From assembly GCA_963922205.1 (NCBI GenBank), contig CAWUHX010000006.1, forward strand, positions 682,001 to 746,000: 64,000 nt of DNA, written 5' to 3'. The notes under the pieces are model-generated. The model saw nothing but the letters and a program-made list of their open reading frames with translations, ran no database searches and was not told the origin of the DNA. This document shows positions 21,554 through 34,087 of the stretch, piece by piece. Within the stretch, counting starts at the first letter, position 1, and each line of letters starts with the position of its first letter. Source of the DNA: Romanomermis culicivorax (Eukaryota > Nematoda > Enoplea > Mermithida > Mermithidae). Position numbers and translations under genes: made by a program.

Positions 21554-22694
21554 TTGTTGTTTCTAGCAATATCTACACATTCCAACAACTCTCGTATAAT
21601 TTTTTTTCAACATTTCAAAGGCGTAATTAACCACCGGTCGAAATTATAGTCATTAAGTTGTACACATGTTTGAGTTTCTTTTCATTTTCTGTCCAATGAT
21701 TGCTCTTCAACGTGGATATTTCGTGATTAATACTTGCTTGCTTGCTCGTCAACAATTTTCACAAGCTTCAAATACCAGCATCATTAGTTTATTAGTTCAT
21801 ATTTTCGATGTTCAATGTGTTAGAATGCATTAATAGCTATTCAAAAATTCGTTTTTAGTAGTTTAACGATATGATTCAGTAGTTCTTTTAAGGGAAGCAA
21901 TTCAAGATTGGCTTCTTGTGACGCTGGTTTTAGTAGCACATTTCCAGAATGTTAATTATTGTCTTATTATTTCACGATGATGTTTCGTCTATTAACTCAT
22001 GAGCGTACGCATCGATTAGCTACAAAGAACAGCTGATCCACTGTTCCACTGAGCATTTGAATTAGTTCTCTAACATTCAAGCTTGTACAACAATAGTTTT
22101 TGTATAACGAACTACGTTTATGAAAATCCAACTCCTCTGGTCTTCTATGCAATCCAGAGCTAACGAACTAGTGAGTTTGGAGAGAGGAATCAGAGCAAGT
22201 GAAATTTTCTACCCGTCAAAACGGTTATGAGGTTTCAATAGTTTAATAGTCGAAAATTTGGATTATAAACTCGGTATCCAATGCAATATCCAAGAGTGAT
22301 TTTTTTGAATACTCTGATTGTTTGTGCTCATATAGAATTTCAATCTAATTGATTTTCTCAATAGAAAAACACTTTTTGATGAAATTCTTAGTCAAAATAT
22401 TCGAGTTTTCGCTTTACATTATTATGAAAAAGAAAAATCAGGCACTAACATAATCTGAAAATGTAGATAAAAAAGTAAATCCTGAACAAAGCAACTTATA
22501 AAAAGTAACAATTGGTTCATTGACTCCCTCGAAATGGCTACATTATTGTGACTAATGTACTATGAAACTCCTTGATCCTTCTTCTGGTACGAAATCTACA
22601 GTTCCAGGTTCATAGATTGCTGACTTTTGACTCTAAAGAACAGGTTTCAAACCTGGCTAGGTAGTGCATATTCAAAAAATTAGTGCTTTTAGAG

Positions 22695-23359
22695 ATGGAA
22701 AATTCGTCCGGGGACATCGATGTTAACTCCACCTTTGTGGATCAACCGCAAAATTCCCTGATCTCCTCCGTGGTCATGTTTTCTTTGTCGATCTTCGGCA
22801 TACTCGGCAACGTTTTATCCATAACGGTTTTCACAAGACCGGTCATGCAATCGTCGATCAATACTTTGCTGACGGCTTTGAGCATCGTTGATTTGTTGGT
22901 TGTAGTTTTGGGTCTGCCGGTTTTATTTTTACCCACATTCGCCACGGCTATGCAGTTGCAAAACCTGCTTAGCTTATATTCTTACATAGTCATCCTACTG
23001 TATCCCATACTCATGATATGCCAAACTGCGTCTTTGTGGCTTGTGGTTTTGATCAACGTGGAAAGGTTCGTCGCCATTTGCAGGCCATTTTTGGTGAATA
23101 AGTGGTTCACGTTGCGTAATACCAGGTTTATGCTCTTTTGTTTGACTTTGGTGGCCGTATTGTATAATACGGTACGATTTTGGGAATTCCGGTTGGATGA
23201 AGCGGCCGGCGTCGTACAACTTTTGAGGTCAAACGTCGTGTATTACCACGTTTATTACACGATTTTGTACGAAATTACGCACTTTTTGCTCCCGTTCATA
23301 TCGATCATCATTTTGAACGGGTATCTATTGCGGGAGATCGCCAAATCTAATTCGATTAG
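22695..23359 (+). CDS. GPCR A exon 1 (N terminus to helix 5)
   Basis: The exon holds helices 1-5. It ends TCG ATT AG|GTAAGA, which splits an Arg codon just after helix 5. Reading on gives an immediate stop at 23361. Confidence 0.92.
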
Positions 23360-24592
23360 GTAAGAATAGGAATATTATTTATTACCTAAATTTTCATTGG
23401 GATATCATTTCATTTCTTTTATTTTGCGTCCGTGAAATTCGTTAAAAGCTGGATTTTCTATTTTTGACATTCTTGCTTTCTTTAGTTTGACAATCTCTGA
23501 GATGGAAAATGCATCCGATCAAACATGTCGTGTCCTAAATCATTTATATATGTTCAATTTTGTGATTAAAACAATATTCATATTCCTAACAGAATACTGA
23601 TATTCTAGAAACTTTCAGAGATAAGTTGTATGCTACAGTATACTGATCGTAGCAGTAAACGTACAATACTTGATCTTGGATCGCATTGAAAGCTCGCTTT
23701 TTTGACTACTATTACTTTTACTACTTTTAACTACACGTGAAACATCACAGCGTTGAAAAATTGTTGATTTCACTAGTTTCAAGTATAACGTGAAATTTCA
23801 GCATATGCGTTTTAACTGACAATGTTCAACCTGATTATATCTCGTTTATTGTAGTCGTGTTTATTGTTTGAATGGTTGCACAGCCTACTCAAATTTTCCA
23901 ATATAATAAGCTCAAGCAGTTATTGCTCCCTTTATTGGGATTATTTGAAAATGTACGAGTACATTATACTCCGCATTTACTGTCATTTTACCAGGAGCAC
24001 GCTGAGCAAACGAGAAACGACGCAGCGCAAGACCACACAGATGATCATCCTGGTCACGTCGATTTTCGGTTTTTGCAACATCCTACCCTTCGCCTTGAAC
24101 ATTTGGGAGGCGTTCGACTACGACGCTTTTTGGTCCCAAAACCCTTCCCAATTGGCTTTGGTCGTCGTCGATTTGTCGAACATTTTGGTGATTTTTCATT
24201 CATCGACCACATTTTTAGTCTATTTGGCCTACTGTTCGAAATACCGACGGATTTGCCTCTATTTTTTGTCCCTTAGAAAATTCGATACGTCTTTCCGCTC
24301 CACATACTCTTTCATCAGCAATTACAGAGCCAATACGACGAAAAACTTTTGTAATTACAATTATAACGAAATTTTGTTATCGAAAATGTCGTCGTTCAGA
24401 ACAGTCTACCGGGCTGGCAGTAGCCCCTGTTCCACGCCTTCCCTGCCCCGGACGCCCAAAGTTTGTTGGTCTCGCAACGAAAATATACGGGTCAAGGTTG
24501 TGAAATCTAATTTCATCATCGCGGCATCAGATAATACGCGGCAAGGATCGATTTTGAGAAAAGTCGAAAGAAAGCGGAGTTTCAGTCTTTGA
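22695..24592 (+). CDS. FMRFamide-peptide-receptor-like GPCR A, complete (two exons)
   Basis: Exons 22695..23359 and 23995..24592 join in phase 2 to give a 420-residue seven-helix receptor at the plasma membrane. The N terminus has N-glycosylation sites (NSS at 3, NST at 11) and no signal peptide. Landmarks are GN in helix 1 (Asn39), SIVD with Asp66 in helix 2, VERF at 122..125 in place of DRY followed by ICRPF, RFWEF and LRSN before helix 5, KTTQ leading into helix 6, and CNILP. The NPxxY motif is replaced by TFLVY (294..298). The tail is long and basic. The pattern is that of nematode FRPR / insect FMRFamide receptors, which bind RFamide peptides and often signal through Gi/o. The ligand cannot be told from the sequence. 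Paralogue B lies 17 kb downstream. I chose the ATG at 22695 because TTTTAG|AG, a likely (trans-)splice acceptor, precedes it directly. Confidence 0.92.
23995..24592 (+). CDS. GPCR A exon 2 (helices 6-7 and tail)
   Basis: The acceptor is TTTTACCAG at 23986..23994. The first base completes Arg222, followed by STLSKRETTQRKTTQ and helix 6. The C-terminal tail is about 120 residues, basic and Ser-rich, with no known motif. The stop is at 24590..24592. Confidence 0.9.
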
Positions 24593-24701
24593 TTTTTACG
24601 GGATCCGGATTACAGTAATCACGTTATCCGAAATTTGTTCCAAACTTGTAAATTATAAACAAGCTGTACCAAAAATGAACTCTGCTGTTTTCACATTGAA
24701 T

Positions 24702-24707
24702 AATAAA
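24702..24707 (+). promoter_or_regulatory. poly(A) signal AATAAA for GPCR A
   Basis: AATAAA lies 110 bases after the stop codon of GPCR A, within an AT-rich 3' region. Confidence 0.6.
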
Positions 24708-24864
24708 TTCTTTTTTAGTCTGACTTGTATCAGGAACCAAGTTCATAGTACAGGATGGCCAAATAAACAATCCGCATAAAAGCCCACAGCCAACAAAATT
24801 AGAGTCGTCGAATAGCCCACATACTTATCTAGTTTCTCACCTTGAACTTTCGTATCGGTACCTA

Positions 24865-25814
24865 CGGAATACGAGAAGGGCCATTTGAAATAGAACGTTA
24901 GCACTTGAAAAAAATCGTTACCACTTGAGCACAGTCGTTACCGTCGAACATGATGTATAAAATTTTTTCAAGATGCATCGCAAAAAAATCGAGATGTAAG
25001 ACTTTTTCGATTCTCGACTATTTTTCAAGTGCATCATAATTTTTTTAAAAATCAAGATGGGCGGCACATCAAAGGATGAAAATTTCTGAAACTAGCCGAT
25101 CTCTGCCTCCTATGTTTATTTGTACTGGAGCCCTTCAAAGTGGATTTCTGAGGTCAGGGCTTCCTGAAGGAGGGTACCCTTGCCTTTTACTGTCGGTGTT
25201 ACAATGGGGATGGTTATTTTTTACGTGGAACCCGATGGACATATTGGTCTTACATAAAAAAGTTTATTCTTCGAGATAACTCAGAAAAAGGTCAAAAATG
25301 CTTATTTTTACGGTAAATTCAGTAATTTCCGAAAATAATCTTAATTTTCGTTTTAGGTTCCTGAGTAGATACAGAATGGCGGTAGAACAATCGACGAAAT
25401 CAAAATTCTGAATGAAAAATCAAATGTTCATTAAATTCCTCGTTCAAAATGATCTTCTCCTTGTAAAATTCCCTGTAGAAACTAAGGACGCATTCCTCAA
25501 GCAGACGCTGACCTCAGATTGATTGTCTAGCTCCACCTTTCATGATTTTTTCAAGATGCTCTTGCTTGTTTTCAACATGCCGTCTTCATGTTTTTTTCGA
25601 GGTGACATCTCGATTTTTTTCAAGATGATATCTTGATTCTTTGAAGATATATTGAAAAAATTGCGAAACACTTGAAAAGAGAATCGAACATCGAAAAACT
25701 CTTACGTCTTGATTTTTTGCGATTCATCTTGAAAAAAATGTTCTGCATTATGCTCGAAGCCATCGATTTTTTCAAGTGGTAACGATTTTTCCAAATGGCC
25801 CTTCTTGTATTCGG
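24865..25814. mobile_element. ~950-bp TIR element flanked by TA
   Basis: The left end CGGAATACGAGAAGGGCCAT and the right end, which reads the inverse (GGCCCTTCTTGTATTCGG), are both bordered by TA (24863..24864; 25815..25816). Next to both ends is the inverted word CGTTACCACTTG. The interior repeats TTTTTCAAGATG/CATCTTG words in both orientations. No transposase frame is present. A solo end lies at 51011..51058. A TA duplication would fit Tc1/mariner-type mobilisation. Confidence 0.8.
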
Positions 25815-26340
25815 TAGCCCAAGGAAATGGAACTCGGCCTTTTGGATTTTTTTCAACTTTTGGAAATTCACAAGAAGGATTACAGAAGCATATGTTTGAC
25901 AAAAAACAGGTAGAACGGTACTCCCACCCTCAGAGTTCAGATCGGTTCCTTATTTTTTTCTTTGAATCATAATTAAGGTGTAGTGCATTGTGTGGATTCG
26001 ATTTAACGGAACAGTTCCTCGTCAGCCAGTCATATTTACTCTGTGTGAATGATGAATTAATTTGACCACCTATCATTTAACTTTGTTTCGATTCATTCGT
26101 CGACGAAGATTTTGTGGCTCCGTCATTTTCCCAACATAATTCTCCGATCGTGACTCGAAATTTAGTGAAATATTGCTTGTGCTTACGGAAAGCATTTATT
26201 GTGCAAAAATAAGACATTTTTTATACAAGAATTAAAGTGCGGCGTTTTCCTACGGTCATGTGGTTTCCTTAAAGCAATTCCTTTTGATGCATTATTGTGA
26301 TTATCTGCGCTAAAAAACACACGATCACGATCCATAACCG

Positions 26341-26497
26341 ATGGTTGCGTCTCAAGGCTACTTCAGAGACGCAGAAACACTGCCAAAGTTGTGGACAACG
26401 ACGGTTGGCTGCACACTGGCGACATTGAAATGTGGACCGATCGAGGAACATTACAAATTATCGGTCGAAAAAAATTGTGTATTTAAGTTGCCTCACG
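26341..26497 (+). pseudogene. relic of a long-chain acyl-CoA synthetase exon
   Basis: Three short frames line up with the C-terminal core of ACSL-type enzymes, which activate long-chain fatty acids with ATP and CoA. The first (to 26376) reads QGYFRDAE. The second, one base out (26376..26474), reads NTAKVVDNDGWLHTGDI then GTLQIIGRKK. The third (26479..26496) reads VFKLPH. The block DGWLHTGD is the family's invariant motif, and GTL.II.RKK..FKL follows at the proper distance. Two frame changes, near 26376 and 26475, and a stop in the second frame at 26484 show it is broken. No other part of the gene is visible around it, so it is an isolated exon-sized remnant. Confidence 0.8.
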
Positions 26498-26922
26498 TGA
26501 GTCATTTTAAGAACATGATCTTCAAGTACGTAAAACTTTTTTTTGAATTGATGACGTGGCTTGAGAAGCTGCCATTTGCCAGTCAATATTCGGAGCGTAA
26601 AAAAATCTCTAAAAAAAGAGAAAGACAAAAAGAAAAGAGCATGTTTGACCACTGATAAAAATGACGAGAATAATACAACGATTTTGATCCTTGGAGCACA
26701 ATTCATGATGATTTTTATGCTAACACATTTTTTTTAATTCACGTGCATGAATCGAAGATCGGAAGACTTTAGTCGAATGGGTAGAATAAAACACGATTGG
26801 AGTAAAGCTTTCAATAAAACGGACTTCTATGGACCCTTTAGAATTGAAAATGGCCGGGCAGTTCTTGATAGTCAATCTTATAGCTGATTTTTCCTTCAAA
26901 TACGAATACGATATTTTCAAAT

Positions 26923-27163
26923 CTACAACCCTCTTCTCTTGAAATGTTTCTGAAAATGAGAGTGAAAGCAAGTATTTTTTCATATTTTTATGGTTTTCTG
27001 CTACAAACACGTGAAATGAGAAACTTGTGAGCATACTGAAATAATCAAGTTTTTATTTGAGCAACGAATTCAATGACAAAAGCCTGGTTTAAACGATCTT
27101 AAACAGAGTATTAATTTTGGTCATTTATCAATTGCAAACATATTTTATAAAAATCAAACTATT
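26923..27163. mobile_element. 250-bp TIR family, degenerate reverse copy
   Basis: Recognisable blocks are CTCTTGAAATGTTTCTGAAA, GTGAAAGCAAGTATTTTTTC and GTTTTCTGCTACAAACACGT. The outermost ends are eroded. Confidence 0.5.
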
Positions 27164-28814
27164 GTGATTGATATTTCAGTATCTCATTCTCTAGAGTCGC
27201 AGCTATTTCTAACAAATTGTGTGTTGCATTATGTAACTATTGATCCTTCTATAGCGTGTTTTATTTAGCTTGAGGAAAGCCAAATTTGGAAAACAACAGT
27301 AAAAGTAAAAAACGATAAGTTTCTACAATGAAAGAAAAACGCAGGTACTTTAAGAACGGTAATTAAGGTCATATTAAAGTCGAAAAAACTTTTTTCTATT
27401 TGATCCACTAAATAGGCTAAATCCCTCACCACATAACTTTTTATATGTCACTTTGATGGAAGATATGCAAGCGTTCACTTGCCACAAAATGTTCACAGAG
27501 CATGAAAAGACTATAATTTTGACACCAATAAAAGGCCTGTTGTTTGCGCTAGTAGAAAAGTGATAGTTATTAAAAATGAGCGATATATTCGAATTCACTT
27601 AGCAACCGCAGATGTTTATCTTTTCAATCAGTGTTTCCTGCTATGCTTCAGTTTCAAGCTTTTTTCCAGATTCTTGTTGCTAGTGACATTACCTCCTATT
27701 CTGTCGCATCAGCAACTTGCCACCCACAAGCCCATTCACGAGCGCAATTTTTACTACGGACGTTTCTCTACTATAGAGGCACGCAGTAATCGAGCAGTTA
27801 AACTGAATTCAACTGATCCCGCAGAATTTAGCTGAATAAGCAAATCGATCGAATGGGTTACGTTCCAACACTTATTCGGAAAAATATCTTTTTTCATGTT
27901 ATTTTGTTTTGAAATCAGTTTGACATAATATCTTCGCTTTCCTCACCATGTTGCTGTTTGAAATAAGCAAAGTATGGATTCTCGATAGAGATTTATTAGT
28001 TTGAATTTGAAGCTTGCTTGTACGATACACAAAAATTTAGTGGGCGGCGTGAATATTTTTCCAATTTCTGTCGCAATCAGTAAATAATTGAATGATAGGT
28101 AATAAGAAGTAGAGTCAAGCTGAAACCTAAGATGCAGCTCAGCTGACCTTGTCTCTTCGAGTCTAGATGTTATTGCATTTAATTTAGGAACAAATTTAAG
28201 AGGAATTTCTGCTGCTGAGCTCTTGAAAACGCGCTTTGTCAAATAATAAGAATGTGGCTAGTTGTCTGTACTAGTGAGCGTGTTCATCTAAGATCAAATA
28301 TTTGTTTGTCGAAAAAAATTTTGTGCCTCTCTATCTGTATTTCACATACTCATGACCCAAAGTTGTTTTCGATGGCACTTTCAAAATTTTCACTCCCCAG
28401 AACAATCACTTTCTTGAGATTTTCGCGCTTTTTTCCTAGAGTTGAAAATACGTCTTCAACCCCCGGGGATATTTTTTGTGGGATGATTATGAGTTGATGG
28501 TAAAGTAAGAATTTTACCGTGGATAACGTTCATATCTTGAGCCTGTCTCATTAAACATTTATAAAAGGCCGTGCGTTAGCGACGTCATTGAGTCCTTTAC
28601 CACCCTAACGTCCAAATTAATTTGAACGACTTTGAATTTGAAATCTACGGTGAATACTTGATGTCATGATTTTCTTGTCGGTAAAAAGATAAGTCAGTTT
28701 TCGTTTTTCGCTATCATTTTATTAAAGACGGATTATTAGGTTAACATTTTTAGGGGCGTTTGTGGTGAGCGAGCAGTGTGCGTTTCATCTTTGGTCTATA
28801 CATCTTAAGGCTCG

Positions 28815-29000
28815 TTTATACTTGCCTTTTCCGACTAAGCGGAACGGATCGTCAACAGCTTGAAACGTTTAGCCTGAAAATCCACTTCCGTTTGGAAAGG
28901 ATAACCACAATTTAGCGGACCGAACGGAACGAACATTCCCCTTTCGTTCATTAGCGTTCCGTCGATTGCATTCCGTTCCTTTCCGTCGGAAAAGGCAAGC
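28815..29000. mobile_element. TIR MITE, ACTTGCCTTTTCCG family, copy 2
   Basis: It starts TTATACTTGCCTTTTCCGA and ends CGTCGGAAAAGGCAAGCA. It shares AGCCTGAAAATCCACTT and GTCGATTGCATTCCG with 3156..3371. Confidence 0.75.
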
Positions 29001-29784
29001 AGGGTGAATATGTAATGTAGAAAATAGCCGATCGTGTATCGTTTTCTGTGCTCATAGTTTTTCTACAATTTTCTTCTGGAATTAAACGGCAGGGTCCCGT
29101 TCATCATTCATGTAACCGTGGGCTTAAGGCCTTTCGCAAAAAAACAGGCGCAAGCAATTTCCTCTTAAAATATTGGAGGAGTTTCATTATGTAATACACC
29201 GCAAGGTAGATATCAAAATTTCCGATCGAAAGATACCCAACATGATCAACAAATATCTATTTAAATCCAGCTTTGACGCAAGAAACGTAAGAATCGCGAG
29301 ACGCTTACATAATAGTTGATGTCTGCAACACTAAGCATATTTTTCTTGCGAAATATATTTCAATGGATAGAAATCGTCAAGACCTTTCTTATGCTCTTAT
29401 GCACAGCGAAAATAAGAGATTCGTCGATTCTGAGTGTTTTAATCCCTTGAAACCGATTTTCGACAAGAAAGAATAGATGGGCCTTTAACTACGACAAACA
29501 TCCTGCCGTGGCTAAAATTAAGATGGCTGTTGACTAAGGACCAAAATGATCATCAATAAAATGACTGAAGGTTAAAATGACCACGGCTAAGTTGATTATG
29601 GCGGAGATAACTACAGTCAAGTTGACAAATATTAATGTATTGTAAATGCTTATTAGACTTGTTCGCAAGCAATGGAATAAAAAAATGAACCATATCAGTT
29701 GATTACTATTCAATTGACTACAACTGTAGCTACTACCAACTTTTTGGTACGGTCACTTTTCTCTCTATAACAGTTGTCATATAA

Positions 29785-30880
29785 GGCTAGTATTCACAAT
29801 TGCGTGTTAAACGTGTTGAACTAAAGTCGTGTTAGGGCTTAACACGGTGTCAGTTGGCTAATACAATCTTTTCTTTGACACCACGTTAAAGTTAACCCCG
29901 TAGTCACAATGTCGTGTTAGGCCCGTGTTAACTAAAGCCGGGTATATACTTACCCGTACGCATGTGCGCCGCCGATTTTTGAGCGGGCCCCGCAATTTGC
30001 GGCCCGGAAATTTAACGCACAATCGTGCGCCGCATTGCGGGTACCGGGCGAAAAATTTGCGGGACCCAATAATTTTGCGCGTGCGGGCAAGTAGAAACCA
30101 TTTCTACTTTTTCGCACATCTGTAATTCATGCGGATCACGAACCACCGCCGCAGTACAGTAAATTATTGTTTTTCGCCCATGGCGCACGATTGAACTTCA
30201 TTTTCGAGCCCCCCGTTGGCGCGATGCGAATCGCATGCAAATATTTCTAGCTTGTTTCTGGAACGGGGGGAAAACTTTAGACTGTTTCTCAAGTTGGAAA
30301 AAACATTTTCGGATGCACGGTAGAAAATTCAAAAAATATTACGCACGGGAAACACATGGCTACTGTGCCTGGCGCATTTTAAAACGCAATGTCATACGTT
30401 CGGGGGAGGGGCACCGTTTTTTCCTCAAATGGGGTGTTTTGAGGAAAAAAATTTCGAAATGAGGAAAAAAATTTTGGGTATGGTTCTCATTGAGGAAAAA
30501 AATTTGGGGGAATTCAAAACCGAAAAGATGCGTTTCCGGCGCTTCGCGCCGGTCATGGGTATAATCTTAACTAGTTTCTATCAGGCGCGGCCGTTAGCAT
30601 ATCATACTTGTAAACTATCGTTTTTTGCTCATGGCGCACGATTGTACTCGATTTTCCAGCCCTCCCTCACACCCGTACGCGTACGGTTAAGTATATTCAA
30701 ATGCGGCCCGCAATGAGGCCGCATGCGCTTTTTTGGCTGAAGTTGTATATTTTGACAACCCGCATTTTGGCCGCACATTGGCAGGTCGCAAAACTGCTCC
30801 GCACGTGCGTACGGGTAAGTATACCCAGCTTAACACGGGTGTTATACGCGTAGATACACAGATTTTGTTTACATTTGTCG
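29785..30880. mobile_element. older GTGTTAA-rich element, split by an insertion
   Basis: The left part (29785..29935) has repeated CGTGTTA/TAACACG words beginning GTATTCACAATTGCGTG. The right part (30831..30880) resumes TAACACGGGTGTTATACGCG and ends with an inverse-like GTAGATAC. The element at 29936..30830 sits between them, so this is a nested insertion. Confidence 0.5.
29936..30830. mobile_element. ~895-bp TIR element with TAA target duplication
   Basis: Its ends are AGCCGGGTATATACTTACCC and the inverse of GGGTAAGTATACCCAGCT. TAA flanks both sides (29933..29935 and 30831..30833). The next block, CGTACGCATGTGCG, is mirrored by CGCACGTGCGTACG-like sequence. The interior has runs of GCGGGCC/GGCCCGC and TTGAGGAAAAAAATTT repeats and no transposase. 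TIR and TAA suggest a PIF/Harbinger-type non-autonomous element, like the one at 10356. Confidence 0.82.
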
Positions 30881-31879
30881 TTGAGAGTGACTGAGCTACA
30901 TGACCTACGAGTATTCATTGTGTTTGTATGTCTTAGCAAAATTTACTATTTTTTGTATTATATTAATCAATGGAAAAAGACAAAAAGATGTGAGAACAAA
31001 ATTTTTCTATGGAAGAGATTCAATTTTTTGATTCAATTAACCAAGCTCTCTTAAATAAGTTCAATCAAGGCTTGAGCTTCATGAGTCGACAACTTGTATC
31101 TCGATTTAAACGAAACGTGGTCGTATTCTTCAAACAGATTGCTCCTATCTCGAATGATGCACTTCTTCGTTTTCATTTCTGATTTTTGTACATCTCTATA
31201 CTGAACTGTAAGGAATGTCCCGCGGCCGCCTTTTTTGAATGATATTTTTCATTACTCTTCTACAAGCTTTAAAAACATAGTTTTTTTGCATAGAATGTCA
31301 CAAAATTTTAACCAAATCAATGTCTGTATGTGCTCAGGAAAACATGGAGAATAATGAGACACAAAAGACAGGGCAGAGAGACGGTGATATGAAACAATGG
31401 ATTTCCATAAGAAATCAGACGCCCTTTTAGAAAATGATTTAAAGCATAATGCGCTTCGCCGAAATTCATTTTAAGGTGTTCACAGTACTTCCGCAACATT
31501 TTAGTGAAATGTTGTGATCAAAAAGGCAGTCTAAGTTTACTTCGCATGTTATACATTTATCTATTTTTGGGATTGTGATAGACGCCGAAAAGTTTTTTCA
31601 TGTTAATGAGATTGCGTTTATTTCTGTTTGATATTTATAAACTATACAGCTATTATAAATGTACGAGTATCATTGACCAGGTTACTTCGTCAAATCCATG
31701 AAAATTCAATAACACATTTTTATGAAGCACACAGCATATGAAAATTTATAACTGGCTGCGCCATTGAAACACCTTTCCACCATTGACTGCTTTTCTGAAC
31801 CTTTTAGCATTAGAGTGTAGAAGCATTGCTGCGCTTTTGAACTTTTGCATGTGCTGCGCTTTTGAGCCCTACCCGTGGA

Positions 31880-32040
31880 TTCTACACTTCATTCATTTTC
31901 AAATGAACCTCGGAATGTAAAAAATGCAAACAGATCCGATAGCAGGTGATGACCATGTATCGCAAGCCAAACTTTTCTTTTTTCGAGTTGTACTACTGAC
32001 TGCTACAATCTGAATTCTACATGCAATTAATAAACGCAGG
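31880..32040. repeat. dispersed repeat (AATGTAAAAAATGCAAACAG), copy 1
   Basis: It shares CTCGGAATGTAAAAAATGCA and the ATCGCAAGCC block with 54215..54445, and more loosely with 39055..39270. Confidence 0.6.
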
Positions 32041-32115
32041 TTTTTTATCGATTGCATGGACATCTGGCTTCTTTCTGAAGCGCATTCTGAAAAACTGACT
32101 CCAGTCATTTTGAAA

Positions 32116-32449
32116 TGATCGATACAGCGATCCGATGAAGATAAGCTCCCTACAGAAAAATAGTAAGCTGATTACTGTAATCGATAAAAGATTTTTTTCT
32201 TCAGTTTGTGACAAACAGCAAAGCTGGAAATGTCCTTCAATAACCTGGCCAAGTGGTAAAAATTTATCGAGTAAGATTCAGGTATCAACGAGTTCTGTCT
32301 AAATGACAAGGGAAAAACAAGATTTTATTCAATGATTTTGCCTTTCCCATTCTCATGATTAAATTTAGCTCTTTTATAAAATATAAAGTGTTCCAATAAG
32401 TGAAAATTGCTTATCAAATTGAACCTACTTATTTTTCGCTGCATCTATC
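32116..32449. mobile_element. GCAGCG-ended MITE
   Basis: The left end GATCGATACAGCGATCCGAT is mirrored by a right end reading TACTTATTTTTCGCTGCATC. The interior aligns with 5333..5622. Confidence 0.6.
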
Positions 32450-34087
32450 ATTTTGAGTAAAATAGGCTATGATCTGTAACACTACAATGTTATTTCATAT
32501 GAGGAACGTCCTGTGGCGAAGTGTTAGATATGGAATCAATGCTTTTTCTACCGAGAATCATTCAAAATCTCTGACCATATAGGCTTTCTTTTCCGTTAGC
32601 ACAGTGGAAAATATGTTTTTACTTCTATAGAATAATTATTATCACGCAATATGAATCGGGGTTGGAGCTGAATACGTGTTAACTTAGTCGAAACAAGAAA
32701 ATCACAAGACAGGAAAATTATTATTTTCTTTCGTAGATGGGAACATGAGGTGATGCTTCCTAATGACAAATAATAGATGGTGTGAATGTGGCTGTCATTT
32801 TTTTCCCACATTATGCATATCGAGCACAGAAAACGAAAAGGTATGCTACTCTTAGCCCAATCAATTCAATAAGAATCGACGGGCAAAACTTCATGTAATT
32901 GTGAGTAGGTTCAATGTTCCGAAATTGAGATGAGATATATTAATTTCAATCATTTTTCATATTAGATCTCGACGAGAGCTATCGATTGATGCCCAATATG
33001 AATTTTGAAGCGAACCGAGTGTTTCACTCGATCATCTAATATCATCTAATAAGGGAGATAAGTTTACGTTGTGAGAGTTCATTATTCTAATCACTCATAT
33101 TATATGATCTGGTTTTTATGAAATTCTTATAATTAGTGAAAAGCCAGTCCTATTTTATATTTTAGATACCCTCTGCCAAAGCATACATCATATTGGGGCA
33201 TAGTCCCGGAATTCCCTCTTAACCCGTACACGTGATGTCGCAATCCGAGTCACTTGCACCGACCTGAATCCGAAGTACAGGAACCGTTGCAGTGCTAGGA
33301 TCGGTGGTGGGTTGTGCGGACGTTAGTAGAGCAGCTCTACTTAATAGGACCGTTACATAGTAGGTCTTTGTGAAATGACGAAATACGAAATTTTGCTTGC
33401 TTCCATCTATACTCGTTTAAGGAACTTCTTACTATTCTCATTCTTCTTCTGAATAGTAGACTCTGAAGGTCCTTAAGTTCTAGAAAGTTTGAAAGACTAT
33501 GCAAACTGTATAGTACGTCTACTTCGACAACTCCTTTCCTTTCGAAAAAATGATTTATTACTTTTCCTGGTCACAGTCAATTAATCTTTTTTCCTGAAGC
33601 CCGATGAATAAATTTTTGAATTGGTAAAATCCGAAAAAAATTTAAGATGCCAAAAGTGCGTGATTCTTTCAGGTGCTGAACATGTTCAGATTATCAGAAA
33701 AAACTACAGTTAGCTCTATTGCTCAACATCATCCCCTGAAGACATTGACGAGAACTGTCGCACTTCAAAAATCCATGAACTGGGATAATGCAGCCACTCA
33801 AAAAATCAAACCCCCCACTGTGTTTCTGCATTGCTAGTAGAGTTTCTCATTACATAAAAGTATAGTTCATCTTCAGTTAGGAAACTGGACGAAATTTTTC
33901 TATGCGTAAGCAAAAGATATTCTTTTTTCTTTAGGTTATTCGATTAGGATTCTGTGTGAGTTATGTATAGGGAAGAGGACTTACGTCGCGTAGAGACCAT
34001 TAGGTTTTTTCTGACACAGCCATTGAAGTTCTATTTTACTATCCGGTGATGCATTTCCTACTAATCTAATTCAATAATTTTAAAGAC

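Larger units (their letters stand above)
9748..22694. other. long intergenic region of repeats
   Basis: I find no convincing gene in these 13 kb. The stretch holds the mobile elements and repeats listed separately: 10356, 12114, 13475, 14748, 15330, 15852, 17030, 17640, 19221, 19786 and 20235. Between them is AT-rich DNA with short accidental frames. The longest of these (21095..21553) is listed as doubtful. Confidence 0.6.

Noticed and set aside
22742-22945. Minus-strand frames across GPCR A, and similar ones across GPCR B (41734..41940)
   Set aside because: They are shadows of the plus-strand receptor exons, which have clear transmembrane motifs.
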